This document shows positions 24,672 through 37,453 of a stretch of 64,000 bases of DNA, one piece after another. This stretch comes from Parietaria judaica (Eukaryota; Streptophyta; Magnoliopsida; Rosales; Urticaceae). The notes beneath the pieces are model-generated. The model was not told where the DNA came from. It did not search any database and saw only the letters and a program-made list of their open reading frames with translations. The translations under genes were made by a program, and so were the position numbers. Within the stretch, counting starts at the first letter, position 1. Each line of letters starts with the position of its first letter. The stretch lies in contig OX940860.1 in the NCBI GenBank assembly GCA_954871525.1, forward strand, positions 23,158,001-23,222,000, written 5' to 3'.

Positions 24672-25110
24672 AGCAAAGCTTCCGAGACTAAGTGTCGAAA
24701 CTTTTGTGTCATCGCAATCGTGAAAGGAAGTACAAAAAAGAAAAAAGCAAAGCTTCCGAGACTAAGTGTCGAAACTTTTGTGTCATCGCAATCGTGAAAG
24801 GAAGTACAAAAAACAAAAAAAAGCAAAGCTTCCGAGACTAAGTGTCGAAACTTTTGTGTCATCGCAATCGTGAAAGGAAGTACAAAAAAGAAAAAAGCAA
24901 AGCTTCCGAGACTAAGTGTCGAAACTTTTGTGTCATCGCAATCGTGAAAGGAAGTACAAAAAACAAAAAAAGCAAAGCTTCCGAGACTAAGTGTCGAAAC
25001 TTTTGCGTCATCGCAATCGTGAAAGGAAATACGAAATAAAGAAAAGCTTCCGAGACTAAGTGTCGACACTTTTGCGTCATCGCAATCGTGAAAGGAAGTA
25101 AGAAATAAAA
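24672..25110. repeat. Six-copy ~74-bp tandem repeat in the element's 3' untranslated region
   Basis: Units begin AGCAAAGCTTCCGAGACTAA near 24672, 24745, 24822, 24896, 24971 and 25043. They are nearly identical apart from the A-rich joint. Long open frames on either strand across this array are periodic artefacts. Tandem arrays between the coding region and the 3' LTR are known in Tat/Ogre retrotransposons. Confidence 0.93.
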
Positions 25111-25173
25111 CATGGCGAGCAAAAGCCATCCGCGAGTAGATAAAAGTTTCTCGAAAATTTCAAATTCCCATGA

Positions 25174-25187
25174 AACTGGGGGGTTAA
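25174..25187 (+). other. Polypurine tract
   Basis: AACTGGGGGGTTAA immediately precedes the right LTR, the expected position for plus-strand priming. Confidence 0.75.
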
Positions 25188-26354
25188 TGTTATGGGTGAT
25201 TTTCCCCCAAATCAATTCCGGCCCAAAAAGCCCCAAAAAAGTCCGTATCTCAAAAACCGAGAAGCCCAAAAAACGCGGACACAATTTTTATTATTAAAAT
25301 AATAACTAAACGGTGAAGCGCGCCGCCCCCGCTCTGTGACGGGACGTCAGGACGCATTTTCACGCCTGGTATGGTTATTCCGCGGCGCGGCGGCGCGAAC
25401 CCCGCGCCGCGACGGCGCGAAACCCGCAGTGCGGCGGCGCGAACCCCGCGCCGCCGCGGTGCAGAGGACTAAAGTGACAATATTTTACTGCTCGCAGGTC
25501 CCCGACCCCTCCTATAAATAGAAGCTCATTCTGAACAAACGGGAACTCCGATTCGAACGCTCAATATAGCGATAAACACTGTTTTCTCTCTTCTATATAT
25601 ATATTCTGGTAGGAATACCCGACGACCTGCCCTACGGAGGTTCCGGTTCTCAGTGGTCGCCGACCTATATCCCGAGTCCCAGGACTTTGCGGTAACGAGT
25701 CGGAGAACCCGGTTCCGGTCCGACGGTTAGTGGAAGGTCCGATCTGCCAGAGGAGCTAGCTAGAGCGGAAGCGCTGGAGGAATCCCCGGCCTACCAGAGT
25801 AGCTAGAGCGGAAGCGCTGGAGGAATCCCCGGCCCACCAGAGGAATCACCAACTCCCCAGAGGAAGGTCCGAGCGCCGTCCTACTCCCATCAGCTAGAGC
25901 GGAAGCGCTGGAGGAATCCCCGGCCTACCGGAGGAATCACCAAGTCCCTAGAGGACGGTCCGAGCGCCAGCTAGAGCAGAAGCGCCGGAGGAATCGCCGA
26001 CTCCTATAGAGACCATTAACTCCAGGCTCGCCCAGGCCAGCTAGGAACGGCTCTATCAACGCATGCTTTGAACTACGAGATAACCTGATCCCACTTAGCT
26101 GCAAGTGGGTACGTAGGCAGCCTCACCACACTCAACGAGGCGCGGCATCACATCATCATCACCCCCGGCTCTCCCAGTCATCGACTGCTCCAGCTACGAT
26201 CGTCGACCTGCCCTACGGAGGGTCCGATCCGCCTTACTCTTCAGGAACAGTGAGTCAAGCATCTAGCCCAGGAAAGTCAACAAACGGCGATGGGCCCGGC
26301 CCAATATCCAGCTTTGGGCCGCTACAGTGTTTGATCCATTTTTCGGCATCAACA
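25188..26354 (+). repeat. Right LTR of the gag-only element
   Basis: 1167 bp with the same termini, TATA box (about 25511-25520) and internal repeats as the left LTR. Scattered substitutions, concentrated in the CGCGGCG zone, distinguish the two. Confidence 0.95.
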
Positions 26355-26359
26355 GTAGG

Positions 26360-27696
26360 TATTTTTAAGATAACAATATATATTAAAAAGGAGAATAAAT
26401 AACTTATTTAGTGAGGAAAATAGTGTAGTTTAAGTTTAACGTTAGAGAAAAGACAAAAGGAAAAAAGATGACTAAAAATTGAACTTTTTCGATAGACCAA
26501 TAAGCGTATGGCAACCGGGTCTCTTCAATAATTCAATTACATGTGCTTCTCTATTTTTATTTGTTTATATATACATAAATATTTTTGTATATATTTATTT
26601 GATAGTATATATATATATATATATTGTGATGGCAGTATTGGATTTTAGAAGCCAATTGTTGCATCCACATAAATTGGCCAATACAATATTTTTTTTTCCT
26701 ATTTACTTATTTATTTGGATATCCGTCGAGTATCTAAAATAGTCATAACAATAATATTTATTAATTATCATAATATTGTGTTAGGAAATGAATCATACTA
26801 ATTAATACACTTAATATTCTTTGATTAGATATGTCACCGATTTATTTATTAGTATCCGAGCCTATACCATATAACAATTATAATGTATATTTCGATCAAT
26901 GCTAGCTAAGTTAAATAAAATAATAAATAATAATGTGTTATAAAGTTGTAAAGAAGTTTTCAATATCTTTTTATATTTTCCAACAATGAAATGAATGAAT
27001 AATTCCTATTATACCCCTGAGAATTTATACTGCAATAAAAGCCAGATTGCGGTTGAAGCTCGAAGCAGTTAAAAAAGTTGAAAGCGTTCATTTTCTTCGC
27101 TCAAAAGGCCAAAAAAGCATTTAAGAACATCCATAAAAAGCCTGGCATTTATTATTTGGAGAAACAAATAATCAATAAATGAATAAACAGAAAAAAATAA
27201 TTAGCAGTGATGCCCCACAACTTTTCAAGTTAGTGCAGTTTATTCCTTCATCTTCTTTTTTTCTTTAACATCAGCGTTCCATATACTTTCAATTGTAACA
27301 TAATGTCATAATGCATTTCAGGCATCAAAAAATGACAAAAAATAAAATAAAAATGTGTACGGCACATAGCTTCGTACACATAACTTATTCAAAAGTATTT
27401 TCTGTTAATTAATTACTAAACAAGATCAATATACATATTATTGTGAAACAATAAATGAGTAATTATTCGCAACATATTAGCTTGAAATATTCAAAATATA
27501 AAATAAAAATATTGATAAAAGGCTGTCGCCGGATTTTTTTTGTCATTCTACGATGAGTAGGGGCATTAATGCCAAAAATTAAAATTCAAAGATAAAACTT
27601 CACCAACATGCACAAATTAAAGGGTGTTAATGCTAATTATTAAAAAAATTAAGAGTTAATAATAGCGACATAAGTACTTATATATCTCTTTTTATG
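26360..27696. other. Intergenic, nothing recognised
   Basis: AT-rich with an (AT)n run near 26610. The 87-codon frame at 26479 is low-complexity and unlikely to be a gene. Confidence 0.55.
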
Positions 27697-27704
27697 GTGG
27701 CATC

Positions 27705-27918
27705 TAAAGCTGCAAGTGGCGATGTCGCGATGCATTGCGACTCAGATCGCCAAAATCGCGAAAATGGTCGTCGCGATGCATCGTGACTGTGCCAAATCGC
27801 GATGCGTCGGATTGATGACGTCGCGATTTTGACCAAATAGTCGCGACCCATCGCGATTTTGACAAATCCGTCGCGACTCATCGCGGTTGTTTGTCCCTCA
27901 TCGCCACTTGCAACTCTA
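27705..27918. mobile_element. hAT MITE, TCGCGA-rich family, copy 2
   Basis: A 214-bp element with ends TAAAGCTGCAAGTGGCGATG / CATCGCCACTTGCAACTCTA and a perfect 8-bp duplication GTGGCATC (27697-27704 and 27919-27926). The interior is filled with TCGCGATGCATCGCGA-like words. It shares ends and motif with the hAT relic at 5057 and the MITE at 6464. It lies about 540 bp upstream of the CSLA start codon. Confidence 0.93.
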
Positions 27919-28262
27919 GTGGCATCGACTTATTTTTATTTTTACCATTCAAGTTTTCAATATCTACCATTTTAATTCTCTCCAACACTATTTCTAGTTT
28001 TTCAATCGATGTAACGCAATTTTAGATTCGCAGTTAAGTCCGGAACACGTGTCACTTCTAAAAATTCTTTAAATTTGTTCTTACTTATAAAATAGGTAGA
28101 TGAGATTTAGATAGAAACAAAAGTAATTACATTTAAATGAGATATTGATGACACCATAAAAAAACAATAGGTACTTACACCGTTATCAACGAAGAAAATA
28201 AAATAAGTTACTAAAATGAAGGCAAAGCCAAATAGTTACCCCTAAGATGGACCAAAACTGAC

Positions 28263-28458
28263 TATAAAAAAAACTAGTCTCTCTTCTCTCTCTCTCTCCA
28301 TCTCCTCCTCACTCTCACTCTCTGCCTGCCTCAATGCTCTTCTCTCTGCTCCATTTCGGCATCCACAGAGACGAAGAAGCACCATTGGTCGGCACACTCT
28401 GAGAGTACCCGGGTGAGAGCGAAGCGAAGCCTAACCACATTATCCACGCAGAGAGAGA
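28263..28458 (+). promoter_or_regulatory. CSLA promoter TATA box and CT-rich leader
   Basis: TATAAAA (28263-28269) is followed within about 20 bases by a CT-rich tract (28277-28325), a common plant 5' leader. It lies about 190 bp before the ATG. The start of transcription is inferred only. Confidence 0.6.
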
Positions 28459-31400
28459 ATGGGGGAGAGAATGGCGATCCCGGAGGCGTTCCCGAACCCG
28501 GGGTACGACATCGCGTCGCAGGCGGGGCTGATGTGGGAGCTGGTGAAGGCGCCGGTGATAGTGCCGCTGCTGAATCTGGCGGTGTACGCCTGCCTGGCCA
28601 TGTCGCTCATGCTCTTCATGGAGAGGGTCTACATGGGCGTCGTCATCGTCCTCGTCAAGCTCTTCTGGAAGAAGCCCGAGAAGAGGTACAAGTTCGAGCA
28701 GCTCCAGGACGATGTCGAATTGGGCTCCTCCAATTTCCCCGTCGTCCTCATCCAAATCCCCATGTTCAACGAGCGAGAGGTGCGTGCCTCTCTCTCTCTC
28801 TGTTTGGCCTCACTCCATTGATGGAGCTTGAGCTTGAGCTGAGCTCTTCTTATGGCGTGTTTCAGGTTTACAAGATCTCAATTGGTGCGGCTTGCGGGCT
28901 CTCGTGGCCGTCCGATCGTCTCGTGATCCAGGTCCTGGATGACTCCACTGACCCAGTCATCAAGGTGAAGGAAATCTCTGATCTGGTTTTTTCAACTATC
29001 TATCTTGCCGATGCCAAAACGACCTGTTTCGGAATCAATTGACAACGAGGCGAATCTCTTTTCTTAATTTAATGTGGGATCGTTAAAATGTCTAATCGAG
29101 ATGACGACTTTCTTGGTTCACTCGTTCGAGATTTGACTATGTTTGTTTGGCATAATTCAATTTCAATCGGTGATTTTGGTAATGAGGCGAGTAACTCGTA
29201 ATTTTTATAAATATTGTTGTTTATCGGGGCTTTAAGTTTTTTTGTTTTTTTTTTTTCGGTGCAGCAAATGGTGGAGGTGGAGTGCCAGAGGTGGGCGAGC
29301 AAAGGCATAAACATAACGTACCAAATCAGGGAAACCCGAGGCGGCTACAAGGCCGGCGCCCTCAAGGAAGGCCTCAAGAGAAGCTACGTCAAGCACTGCG
29401 AGTACGTCGCCATTTTCGACGCCGATTTCCGCCCCGAACCGGACTTCCTTCGCCGATCCATTCCCTTTCTCGTCCACAACCCCGACATTGCCCTCGTCCA
29501 AGCCCGCTGGAGATTCGGTAATTTACCCCCTTACCCCCTTTGATTTAATTTTTATTTTATAAGGTATAATTATTATGAAGATGTAACGCGATTGAATAGC
29601 GTTCTTGTCACGTTCGATAAGCCTAAATCTGCATAATGTGTGCGCCACTTCAAAAGCTTTACTTTGTGAGGGCAGGATATTTTGGGCATTATAATATTAA
29701 TATATATATGCCTAAAAGAAGATTTATCTTTTGGTCTTTTCCGTATATATAATTTAGAGCCATTTATTGCGCTTAATTAATGTTTTGCCTGATTTTCCTC
29801 GTTTAATATTTCGCCCACTGTCGGTGCTCTTGCTCTTCCACTGTTTTCTTTTGGAAATATTATTTTTCTCTCTTTTATTTATTTTTAATAAATAATAATA
29901 ATAATGTATTTTCCGTCGGTGAGATCAACAAAGTGGGACCCAACGAGTGGAAAAAACCATCAATCACGGGGTGGGCCAGCTTCTCACTCTCTCTATGATT
30001 GTTGAGCTTGGTCATGACCGTAGGGCCCGCACAAAAATAATAATATTCTTGATTTAGAAAAAACAATGGAACCAAAAAATAAAATAAAAAAACACGAAAT
30101 CTTAATAACATATTTACTTAATCCAACAACTTGTATAATCTGATTGAGTGGGACACTTGATTGTTGACTCACTAACTAATGCTTTTTCAAGCATAATATA
30201 CTTAAATATTATGTATATAATATGATATTATATTGATATAATTTGTTACGTAGTTTTGAGCATCAATTAAGGTGTTTTTATTGATATGGGATCGTGTTAC
30301 GCATTAAATAGCGTTGACATAAACGTCTCTGTTACTAATTGTGTGTCGCATGTATTTAATGTTCGGTTTCATATTCCCCATGCTTAATGACAATTAAAAA
30401 TGACGCAACTGCCCTAACCTTAAGTGCGACAACGACATGACGTTTCCTCTGAAACTCACGCCCAGAAACCCGGGGGCACGTTCGTCATTTCCGGGTCGGG
30501 CGTCAACTGACTCTGCCGGGTCGGGGCAGTTTGGTCATTTGGGTGGGTTGCCTTTTTATCTGCTGAAACCCTCCACGTGCAGTCAGAATTGACCTTGTTT
30601 GTAAAAAGCTAACTACCAACCAGTAAACTGTTGTGGTGGGCCCTCATACCCTAGTTACCGACAGTTACGACCTGACGACGTGGCGCTTCATTTCGAGTCA
30701 CGTGAGGATAGAAACGTCTTTACTTGCTTTTTCCAATTATAGGGACACCTTGCCAGCTCAGCAATCACAAGCCTATCGTGTGTGTGGGACCCTCCAAAAG
30801 TAGACGATGCAAATTAACCTTAACACTAATAATAATTAAGGATTAATTAATTTTTTTTATTTTTTTTCCAGTGAATTCGAATGAGTGTTTGCTGACGAGA
30901 ATGCAAGAGATGTCATTGGATTACCACTTCAAGGTGGAGCAAGAAGTCGGCTCGGCCACGCACGCCTTCTTCGGCTTCAACGGTACACGAGTATTTGAAC
31001 TAATATCTCGAGACATTTCATTCATTTTTACGCGACTTGAAAAGTTGAAAAACGATCACCCTTAACAAAATACAATCTCAATCCAATTGTGTCTCTATGT
31101 TTTAGTTTCAAACTCATTATTAAGTCACGTTGTTTAAGTCGCGCGACATGTAAAAATTCAAAATGCGCACCCCACTATGGTTTTTTCATCTTTTTCCGCA
31201 ATGTGTGGTCTCCCGCGATGGAAAACCTTTGATAAATTCACTAGGATTAACGAAATTGAGGTGGTTTGTCTTACAGGAACTGCCGGGGTTTGGAGAATCG
31301 CTGCGATCAACGAGGCCGGAGGGTGGAAGGACCGGACAACAGTGGAGGACATGGATCTCGCTATCCGAGCCAGTCTCCGCGGATGGAAATTCGTCTACCT

Positions 31401-32836
31401 CGGCGACCTTCAGGTAATATTTCCGTCCCGTCTCATTTAACAGTTTCATTGACGACGCATTTTCTCACGCATTGTGTTTGTGTATAGGCGAAAAGTGAGC
31501 TTCCTAGTACTTTCAACGCTTTCCGGTTCCAGCAGCACAGGTGGTCGTGTGGCCCCGCGAATCTCTTCAGGAAGATGGTTGGGGAAATTATCAGAAACAA
31601 GGTCCGCTTTTGTCTCTTTAAGCTCTTGAAGTTGACTTTTTTTCCCGTAGTTCTCTTCTGATAACGCGGTTTTTTTCTTCCGATCCAGAAAGTGCGATTC
31701 TGGAAGAAAGTGTACGTCATTTACAGTTTCTTCTTCGTGAGGAAGATCATAGCTCACTGGGTCACCTTCCTCTTCTACTGCGTCGTTCTTCCTCTCACCA
31801 TTTTAGTCCCGGAAGTCCACGTCCCGATCTGGGGAGCGGTTTACATCCCTTCCATCATCACCATTCTCAACTCTGTCGGGACTCCGAGGTCCGGTTTTCA
31901 TTAGACTTCCTCCAAAGTTCTAGCTTCTATGTATTCGTATCAGGAAAATTCGTGTAACATTAGGGAATATTTCGAATTTTCAGGTCGATCCATCTTCTGT
32001 TCTATTGGATTCTGTTCGAGAACGTGATGTCGCTGCACCGGACCAAGGGGACCCTGATCGGCCTCTTGGAAGCGGGGCGAGCCAACGAGTGGGTCGTGAC
32101 CGAGAAATTGGGAGATGTCTTGAAGAAGAAGGCAGAGGCAGATGCCGTCAACAAGAAAACGCCCTTCAAATTTTTCAAGAGGCCCCGATTCAAATTCGGC
32201 AACAGGTACGACAATTCGAATTCGTAAGATTTTCCCGGGAAAAACTCGAGGTTACAAAAGAAAGATTGACATGTTACTTCACTGACAAGCACATGAACAT
32301 AAGGACAAAGTGGTAGAATGTCGTTTATGCATTATGTTGTTGCTCTCCTTGGTCTTGGAAACCAACCACATGGTGTGACCTAATCCCACAAGCAATAGAA
32401 AATTGTTTTACTTTTGTTTTCTTTGTTCTTATCTTCAAGAAGAATCTCTCAACTATTTGCATTTAAATAATAATGAAAGAAGATAAGAGTTAGTATTTTC
32501 TTTCATTAAGGATATTTTATATCCAGAGTCATAAGAGGTATTGGTGAGTTTTTGGGCTAACTCTCGAATTAGAGAACACGAAATCGATTATTATCAGTAT
32601 AGCGTTCTTGTTTCGGTTTGATTATTGGCTTGGTTCCTATAATTTACCAATGACACTAACAATGTTGATTAATCAGGCTTCATCTGTTGGAGCTGGGATT
32701 CGGAGCGTTCCTCTTCGTCTGCGGATGCTACGATTTCGTGCACGGGAAGAACAACTACTTTATATACCTCTTCCTCCAAACCATCTCGTTCCTCATCTGC
32801 GGATTCGGCTACGTTGGCACGATTATCCCCAGTTGA
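28459..32836 (+). CDS. CSLA9: Glucomannan 4-beta-mannosyltransferase (cellulose synthase-like A, CSLA9/CSLA2 type)
   Basis: A Golgi GT2 enzyme that polymerises the beta-1,4-mannan/glucomannan backbone from GDP-mannose and GDP-glucose. Nine exons with GT-AG introns: 28459-28779, 28866-28964, 29265-29517, 30872-30982, 31277-31413, 31488-31601, 31689-31888, 31984-32205, 32677-32836. They sum to 1617 bases, 538 residues, close to the usual ~530. An N-terminal membrane segment (about 25-60) precedes the catalytic domain. Motifs are DDSTD (132-136), DAD (192-194), VED (284-286) and QQHRW (322-326), the D,D,D,QxxRW signature. Several C-terminal helices follow, ending GTIIPS. The ATG at 28459 has a second in-frame ATG at 28471 (MAIPEAF). 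Intron 3 is 1.35 kb with no inserted element recognised. The gene appears intact. CSLA9 versus CSLA2 is a judgement. Confidence 0.95.
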
Positions 32837-33300
32837 TCTTTTCTTGCAGCCATTGCTTCCATATATATTTATATCTATATGTATACCTACAGCATTGAAA
32901 GAATCCTCGGAAATGTAATCCGAAACCGCCAAAATCGTTGTCTCTGTCATCGAGGAGAGGGTTCCGCAGGCAAATTCTTGCTCGCAAGTTGTACTATATG
33001 TTCTTTTATCGCCTCGTTTTATAGTGTCGTATCGCCAGGAAAGGAAAAGAAAAGGAAAAAGGAAGTTCTTTCTCTGGCTGTTCAGCAATACACAATCATT
33101 TGTTAAGGAACTGTAGAAGAATCAGAAACAGCATATAGATTTAGACAAGTAAATGCTGTGTCCTTTGGTTTCTTGTTAAGTTTATTGGCTTTTTTTTTTT
33201 TTTTTTTTTGTAATTTTTCAAATTTTGTATTTTTTTTTTCATGGGATTTTGCGTTTGTAGCTTTAGCTAGATTGTTTGAAATAAACTCAAAGCGGAAAAG
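32837..33300 (+). other. CSLA 3' UTR
   Basis: Sequence following the stop codon. A T18 run at 33191-33209 and AATAAA at about 33279 (GAAATAAACTC) fit a plant 3' end. The exact end is not defined. Confidence 0.5.
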
Positions 33301-35745
33301 GGTTTGTAATTGTTTGATCATTTCAATACATTTGCTCATGCTTCTTCTTTTTTATTTTGTATCGAGAAATTATACTTCAAAGAGTCCCAATAAAATTAAC
33401 GAAGAGTAATTGACGTTTTTGGCCGCTTGTTTACTAAAGATGTATGGATTAGCTATTCCGTACTTAGAGTAGCGAAAAGTTATTTGTTTTTTATGATGAA
33501 TGTGCGGATTTAGCCCATTTATTCTAGTTATAATAAAAAAATTTATTTTTATGGTTTTGATATAAATTCTGTTTCCTTACAATTAATTAACAAAATAATT
33601 TAATGATTTTTTTTCATTTGAACAGAAAAAGTATTTGAATTTTTTAATAAAAGATAAAATTTTATTATTTCAACCAAAAATAATCTAAATATGATTTTCA
33701 CATTTTTTTTTAATTAAAAATCATGTTAATGGAAGTTCAAAGACCAAAATTTATTTTTCTATAATAAAAATCCAAATCCAATGATTAGTCATTTCTAGTC
33801 TTCTTGATGGGCTAGACTTAAAAGAGGAGCAAATAACAATAAGTTTTAATTTTACATATTAAAGAATTAAACAACAAGGGTCCTCATAGGATTTCTTTTA
33901 TGTGTATAAAGATAATTAATTTTAGGCCATCAATTAATACCTTGAGAACTTATTAGTATTTACAAATCCTAATCATTACAGCCAATCACATTTAAGTTCA
34001 TCGCAAAGGGAGCTTAATTTTAGGGGCTATGATTAGTGCACTAACTAGTGAAAGGTTATATTAGTACTTGTTTTGCATGGTTTAAGCGTAAGGCAAAATT
34101 ATAATCATATCACACTTTCATCAAGATCAATCATTTGAAGCCTGTGATACTTTCAATCATTTCCATCCAATCTCAAGCTTTTTTTTTTCTTCTTCACTTT
34201 TCTCTAATCTCTATGATCAATTCAAGGCTATATGCATAGAAAAGTCAAAAGGTTAGAACTCAAGAGTTACTTGTATTAGAAGGGTCATCATCTATACTCT
34301 ATAGTACTGTAGTACATGAATTAATGAGTGTTATTAAGAGAGACGGAGATAGAATTAAAATGTATTTTAATTTTATTATTATAGTGTGCCTTTGGGAACA
34401 CCAATGTCTTTTATTTATGTTTAATAATCTCATATCATAGGACATAGATAATTTTCCATCTATAAATGCTGTTTTATTTTTAATTAGTTTACTTATGACC
34501 TGCACTGTGGAAACTTCCAAAGCAATTTGCCACTGACAAAAAAAGAAATAAAAATAGGACAAGTACAACAAGGCTAAATTAACAAAATGGGTCATTGCTA
34601 ATTGTCATTATTTAATCACAAGTATTTATTTATTTATTTATTTACAGCAAACTACCAATTCTTTAGAATAATGCCAATGGTTTTAGACTCTTGTCAAACT
34701 AAAAACCCAAATCTAGCAGTTCTAGAGTACTGTGAAAAACTGTAAACTAAGACTTGCTCCACAAAACTCCAAAAAAAAACTATATTAATAAATAATAAAG
34801 AACTTAATTGAACTGTGTCTTGTAATTTGAACCAAAGTCAATGAGTAAAAACAGGCAATTGGTGAGAAGAAATTGAATGCAAAACCAGTGTATGAGATTC
34901 CAAATTGAAGGCACAGAGCACAATTATTCCACACTTTAGCTGGCCATGTTCACCTCATAAAAATGGTGATTTTTGTACAGCTCAACTTTACTCTTCCAAA
35001 AATTAAATTAAAACAAAAAATAGCAAACATAAGATGAGATTTCATGTGTAGTGACCAGCCTGTATATATTTCTCTTGCATTGTTTCCCTAGCTGTACAGG
35101 AATAATGTCAAGGACATGCTAATTGATGAATCTCATGGATGCAAGTCAAGTAATAACGTAGATTTCATTTTGCATTGGGGCGCCCACCCGCGCGGAATCG
35201 GGAGTTACATTCGGGTGGTGTTAGAAGATTTACGCTTTTTTGGCTAGAAAATTGTATTTAGGGGGAGTGTATTTAAATTTTTAATAAAATTAAGAGGGGC
35301 TAATTTACATTAAGTAGCGCTATGAGTTAAAAATAAATAGTAATATAAAGAATCTGTGTCGAGTCTCTGTAACAATTCCGGTGAATTTGGCTTGAGCTTA
35401 ACAACTCAACAATATGCATTGATTTGTAAATTTGAGAGGGTTGAGAATCTAGAAAAAGAAGTTGAGAGGTCAACTGTTTGGAGGAGGATCGAGCATTAAA
35501 AATAAATAAAAGTTAGAAGAATGCAAATTAATAAAATAGAGGGAATTATCTCCATCAATTCTCAAAGTTTAGAGGTGTTAACACTAATATATGCTATATA
35601 TTTTGACCAGAGATTTGGTTAATGCACTGTCCGTGTCGGCACCGAACATGGTTTTACATTACACAAACCATGTTACTCTCTTTTATTTTTAACTCCCAAA
35701 ATTACAACCGAAAATGTGTCGGCATAAATATCAAGCAATTTATCA
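33301..35745. other. Intergenic, nothing recognised
   Basis: AT-rich and repetitive in character. The 98-codon frame at 34299-34595 (minus) shows no family resemblance. Confidence 0.55.
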
Positions 35746-35754
35746 TTTTGTAAG

Positions 35755-36222
35755 GGGTTAATGACAGCAAAAATACCTAAAGTTTGGTCAAAGAACCCCT
35801 CGTGTACCCAAGTTTAAAAATGGTGGCAAAAATATCCAAAGTCGCATTTGGGGAGTTGACCACTCCATTCTCATAACGCCGTTAACTTACCTGTTAACTC
35901 TGGCCACGTGGACAAACGTGGGTTGCTGACATAATAATTTTTGCCACGTGAACGAGCCCACATCAGCCTCGTTTACGACAAAACAAGGAATTAAACCCCT
36001 AATTAATACGATTTAACACAACTAATTGAACCCCTAATGATTACACTTAACAAAACAAATTTGTCCACGTGGCCAGAATTAACAGGTAAGTTAACGGCGT
36101 TACGAGAATGGAGTGGTCAACTCCCCAAATGTGACTTTGGGTATTTTTGCCACCACTTTTAAACTTTGGGTACACGAGGGGTTCTTTGACCAAACTTTGG
36201 GTATTTTTACCGTCATTAACCC
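35755..36222. mobile_element. Mutator-like MITE with long inverted repeats, copy 2
   Basis: A 468-bp element with ends GGGTTAATGACAGCAAAAAT / ACCGTCATTAACCC, inverted arms of about 160 bp and a perfect 9-bp duplication TTTTGTAAG (35746-35754 and 36223-36231). It is the same family as 11790-12816, uninterrupted here. Confidence 0.93.
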
Positions 36223-36231
36223 TTTTGTAAG

Positions 36232-36825
36232 TGGTTCATATTACCGGTACAAGTATCGAAATGTATCAAATTAGGCAGTGTTTACTTTTTGCAGAACAAA
36301 TGTTTTCAAACTTAAAACGTATCCTTTATAACTATGTTTGTTAATATATGTCATGTGTCTTCATTTGATCGGTTCATATTGCTTCTTCAAACTTAAATTC
36401 GTCGTGTCTCAATGATTGGAAACGAGTTTAGTCTTCGTTAAAAAACTCATCACCTAGAGCTCTAATATTTTATTTTACTCACGAATACTTATTTCGCTAC
36501 CCTAAACCAATTTGACTTGATAGTAAAACAAATTAGAGTATTAAAGTGCTTAAGATTAAAGTTTTTTTTTCCCCAAAGTATATGATAACTTATTGAAGGG
36601 CTTGTTAAGCTGTCAATGTCAAAATATGTTATTATTCCATTTTGGTATTAAAGATTCCAAACTGATTCTGAAGCTGGAGAGATCTAGCCCAGAGACCCCA
36701 CTTGAAGATGATAATAAATAAACGACACAATATTAATGACTTGATATTATTGCTTATAAACATGAGTTAAATTTAGTACAGCTGTGTATCGAAATGGGAT
36801 TTTTTTTCCCAATATTGTGTCTTCA
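36232..36825. other. Intergenic, nothing recognised
   Basis: AT-rich spacer between two MULE-derived elements. Confidence 0.55.
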
Positions 36826-37098
36826 TAAAAATGAGAGAAATTGCTCCAAATAGTCAAACTGAAACATAAGATTAGTAAAATAGTTAAACTTTAGTTAATT
36901 TTGTAAACTAGTCAATTAACATGAGGTGGCATTTTAATAATACTTTTTATTCCTGTAATACCTTTTAATTAATCATTTTATATTACAATTTTCGTAATTA
37001 ATTAAAAAAAATTAAATTTTCAGCACAAATCAAGCTGTAACTAATTGTGCACAAATCTTGGAATTAATTACCAATTTTGAATCTTTATTCATCGATCT

Positions 37099-37100
37099 TA

Positions 37101-37139
<39 letters not shown>

Positions 37140-37168
37140 TCTTCATCGATCTTCTCTCTCTCTCTCTC
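37099..37168. repeat. (CT)n microsatellite
   Basis: Two interrupted CT runs lie at 37099-37140 and 37153-37168, next to the captured coding material. Confidence 0.9.
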
Positions 37169-37453
37169 TGACGACAACCGCTCCATCGCCGCCACCGATC
37201 TGGTCTCCGACGACGACCGCTCCATCACCGCCGACTCGTGGTCGATCAAGAGCGAGTACGGTACGCTCGACGGCTGGTCGATCCATCGCTAGCTTCGCCG
37301 CCGTCTCACGCTGGCTCCGTCGCCGAAACCACCGGTACTGTAATTCTCCGACCCAACTAGTTTTATTCCCGTGACAAAGTTGTGTGCTTTGGTGTGTTCT
37401 GAGTGTTTTTTTTTTTTTTTTTGTGTGTTGTTGGTGTTTTGTGTTAATGGCAG

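Larger units (their letters stand above)
20768..26354 (+). mobile_element. Non-autonomous gag-only LTR retrotransposon (TR-GAG-like, Ty3/gypsy Tat-type gag)
   Basis: A complete 5587-bp element with two LTRs of 1167 bp each (20768-21934 and 25188-26354), both TGTTATGGGT...GGCATCAACA, and a perfect 5-bp target duplication GTAGG (20763-20767 and 26355-26359). After the left LTR comes a candidate primer-binding site (from 21935), then one gag-plus-protease-like frame, a six-unit tandem repeat and a G-rich polypurine tract just before the right LTR. No reverse transcriptase, RNase H or integrase is present. It must have moved with enzymes supplied by a relative. By eye the LTRs differ at roughly 26 of 1167 positions, so insertion is fairly recent. 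Confidence 0.95.

Noticed and set aside
24617..25284. Several overlapping long open frames on both strands across 24.6-25.3 kb
   Set aside because: They arise from the ~74-bp tandem repeat, whose units lack stops in some frames. The predicted peptides just repeat.
28315..29501. Minus-strand and alternative-frame open frames over the CSLA gene
   Set aside because: Shadows of GC-rich coding exons of the recognised gene.
37077..37292. 71-codon frame starting in the CT repeat of the Pack-MULE-like element
   Set aside because: Begins in a microsatellite, has no good start and no recognisable domain. It may be leader of the captured material but is not supported as a gene.
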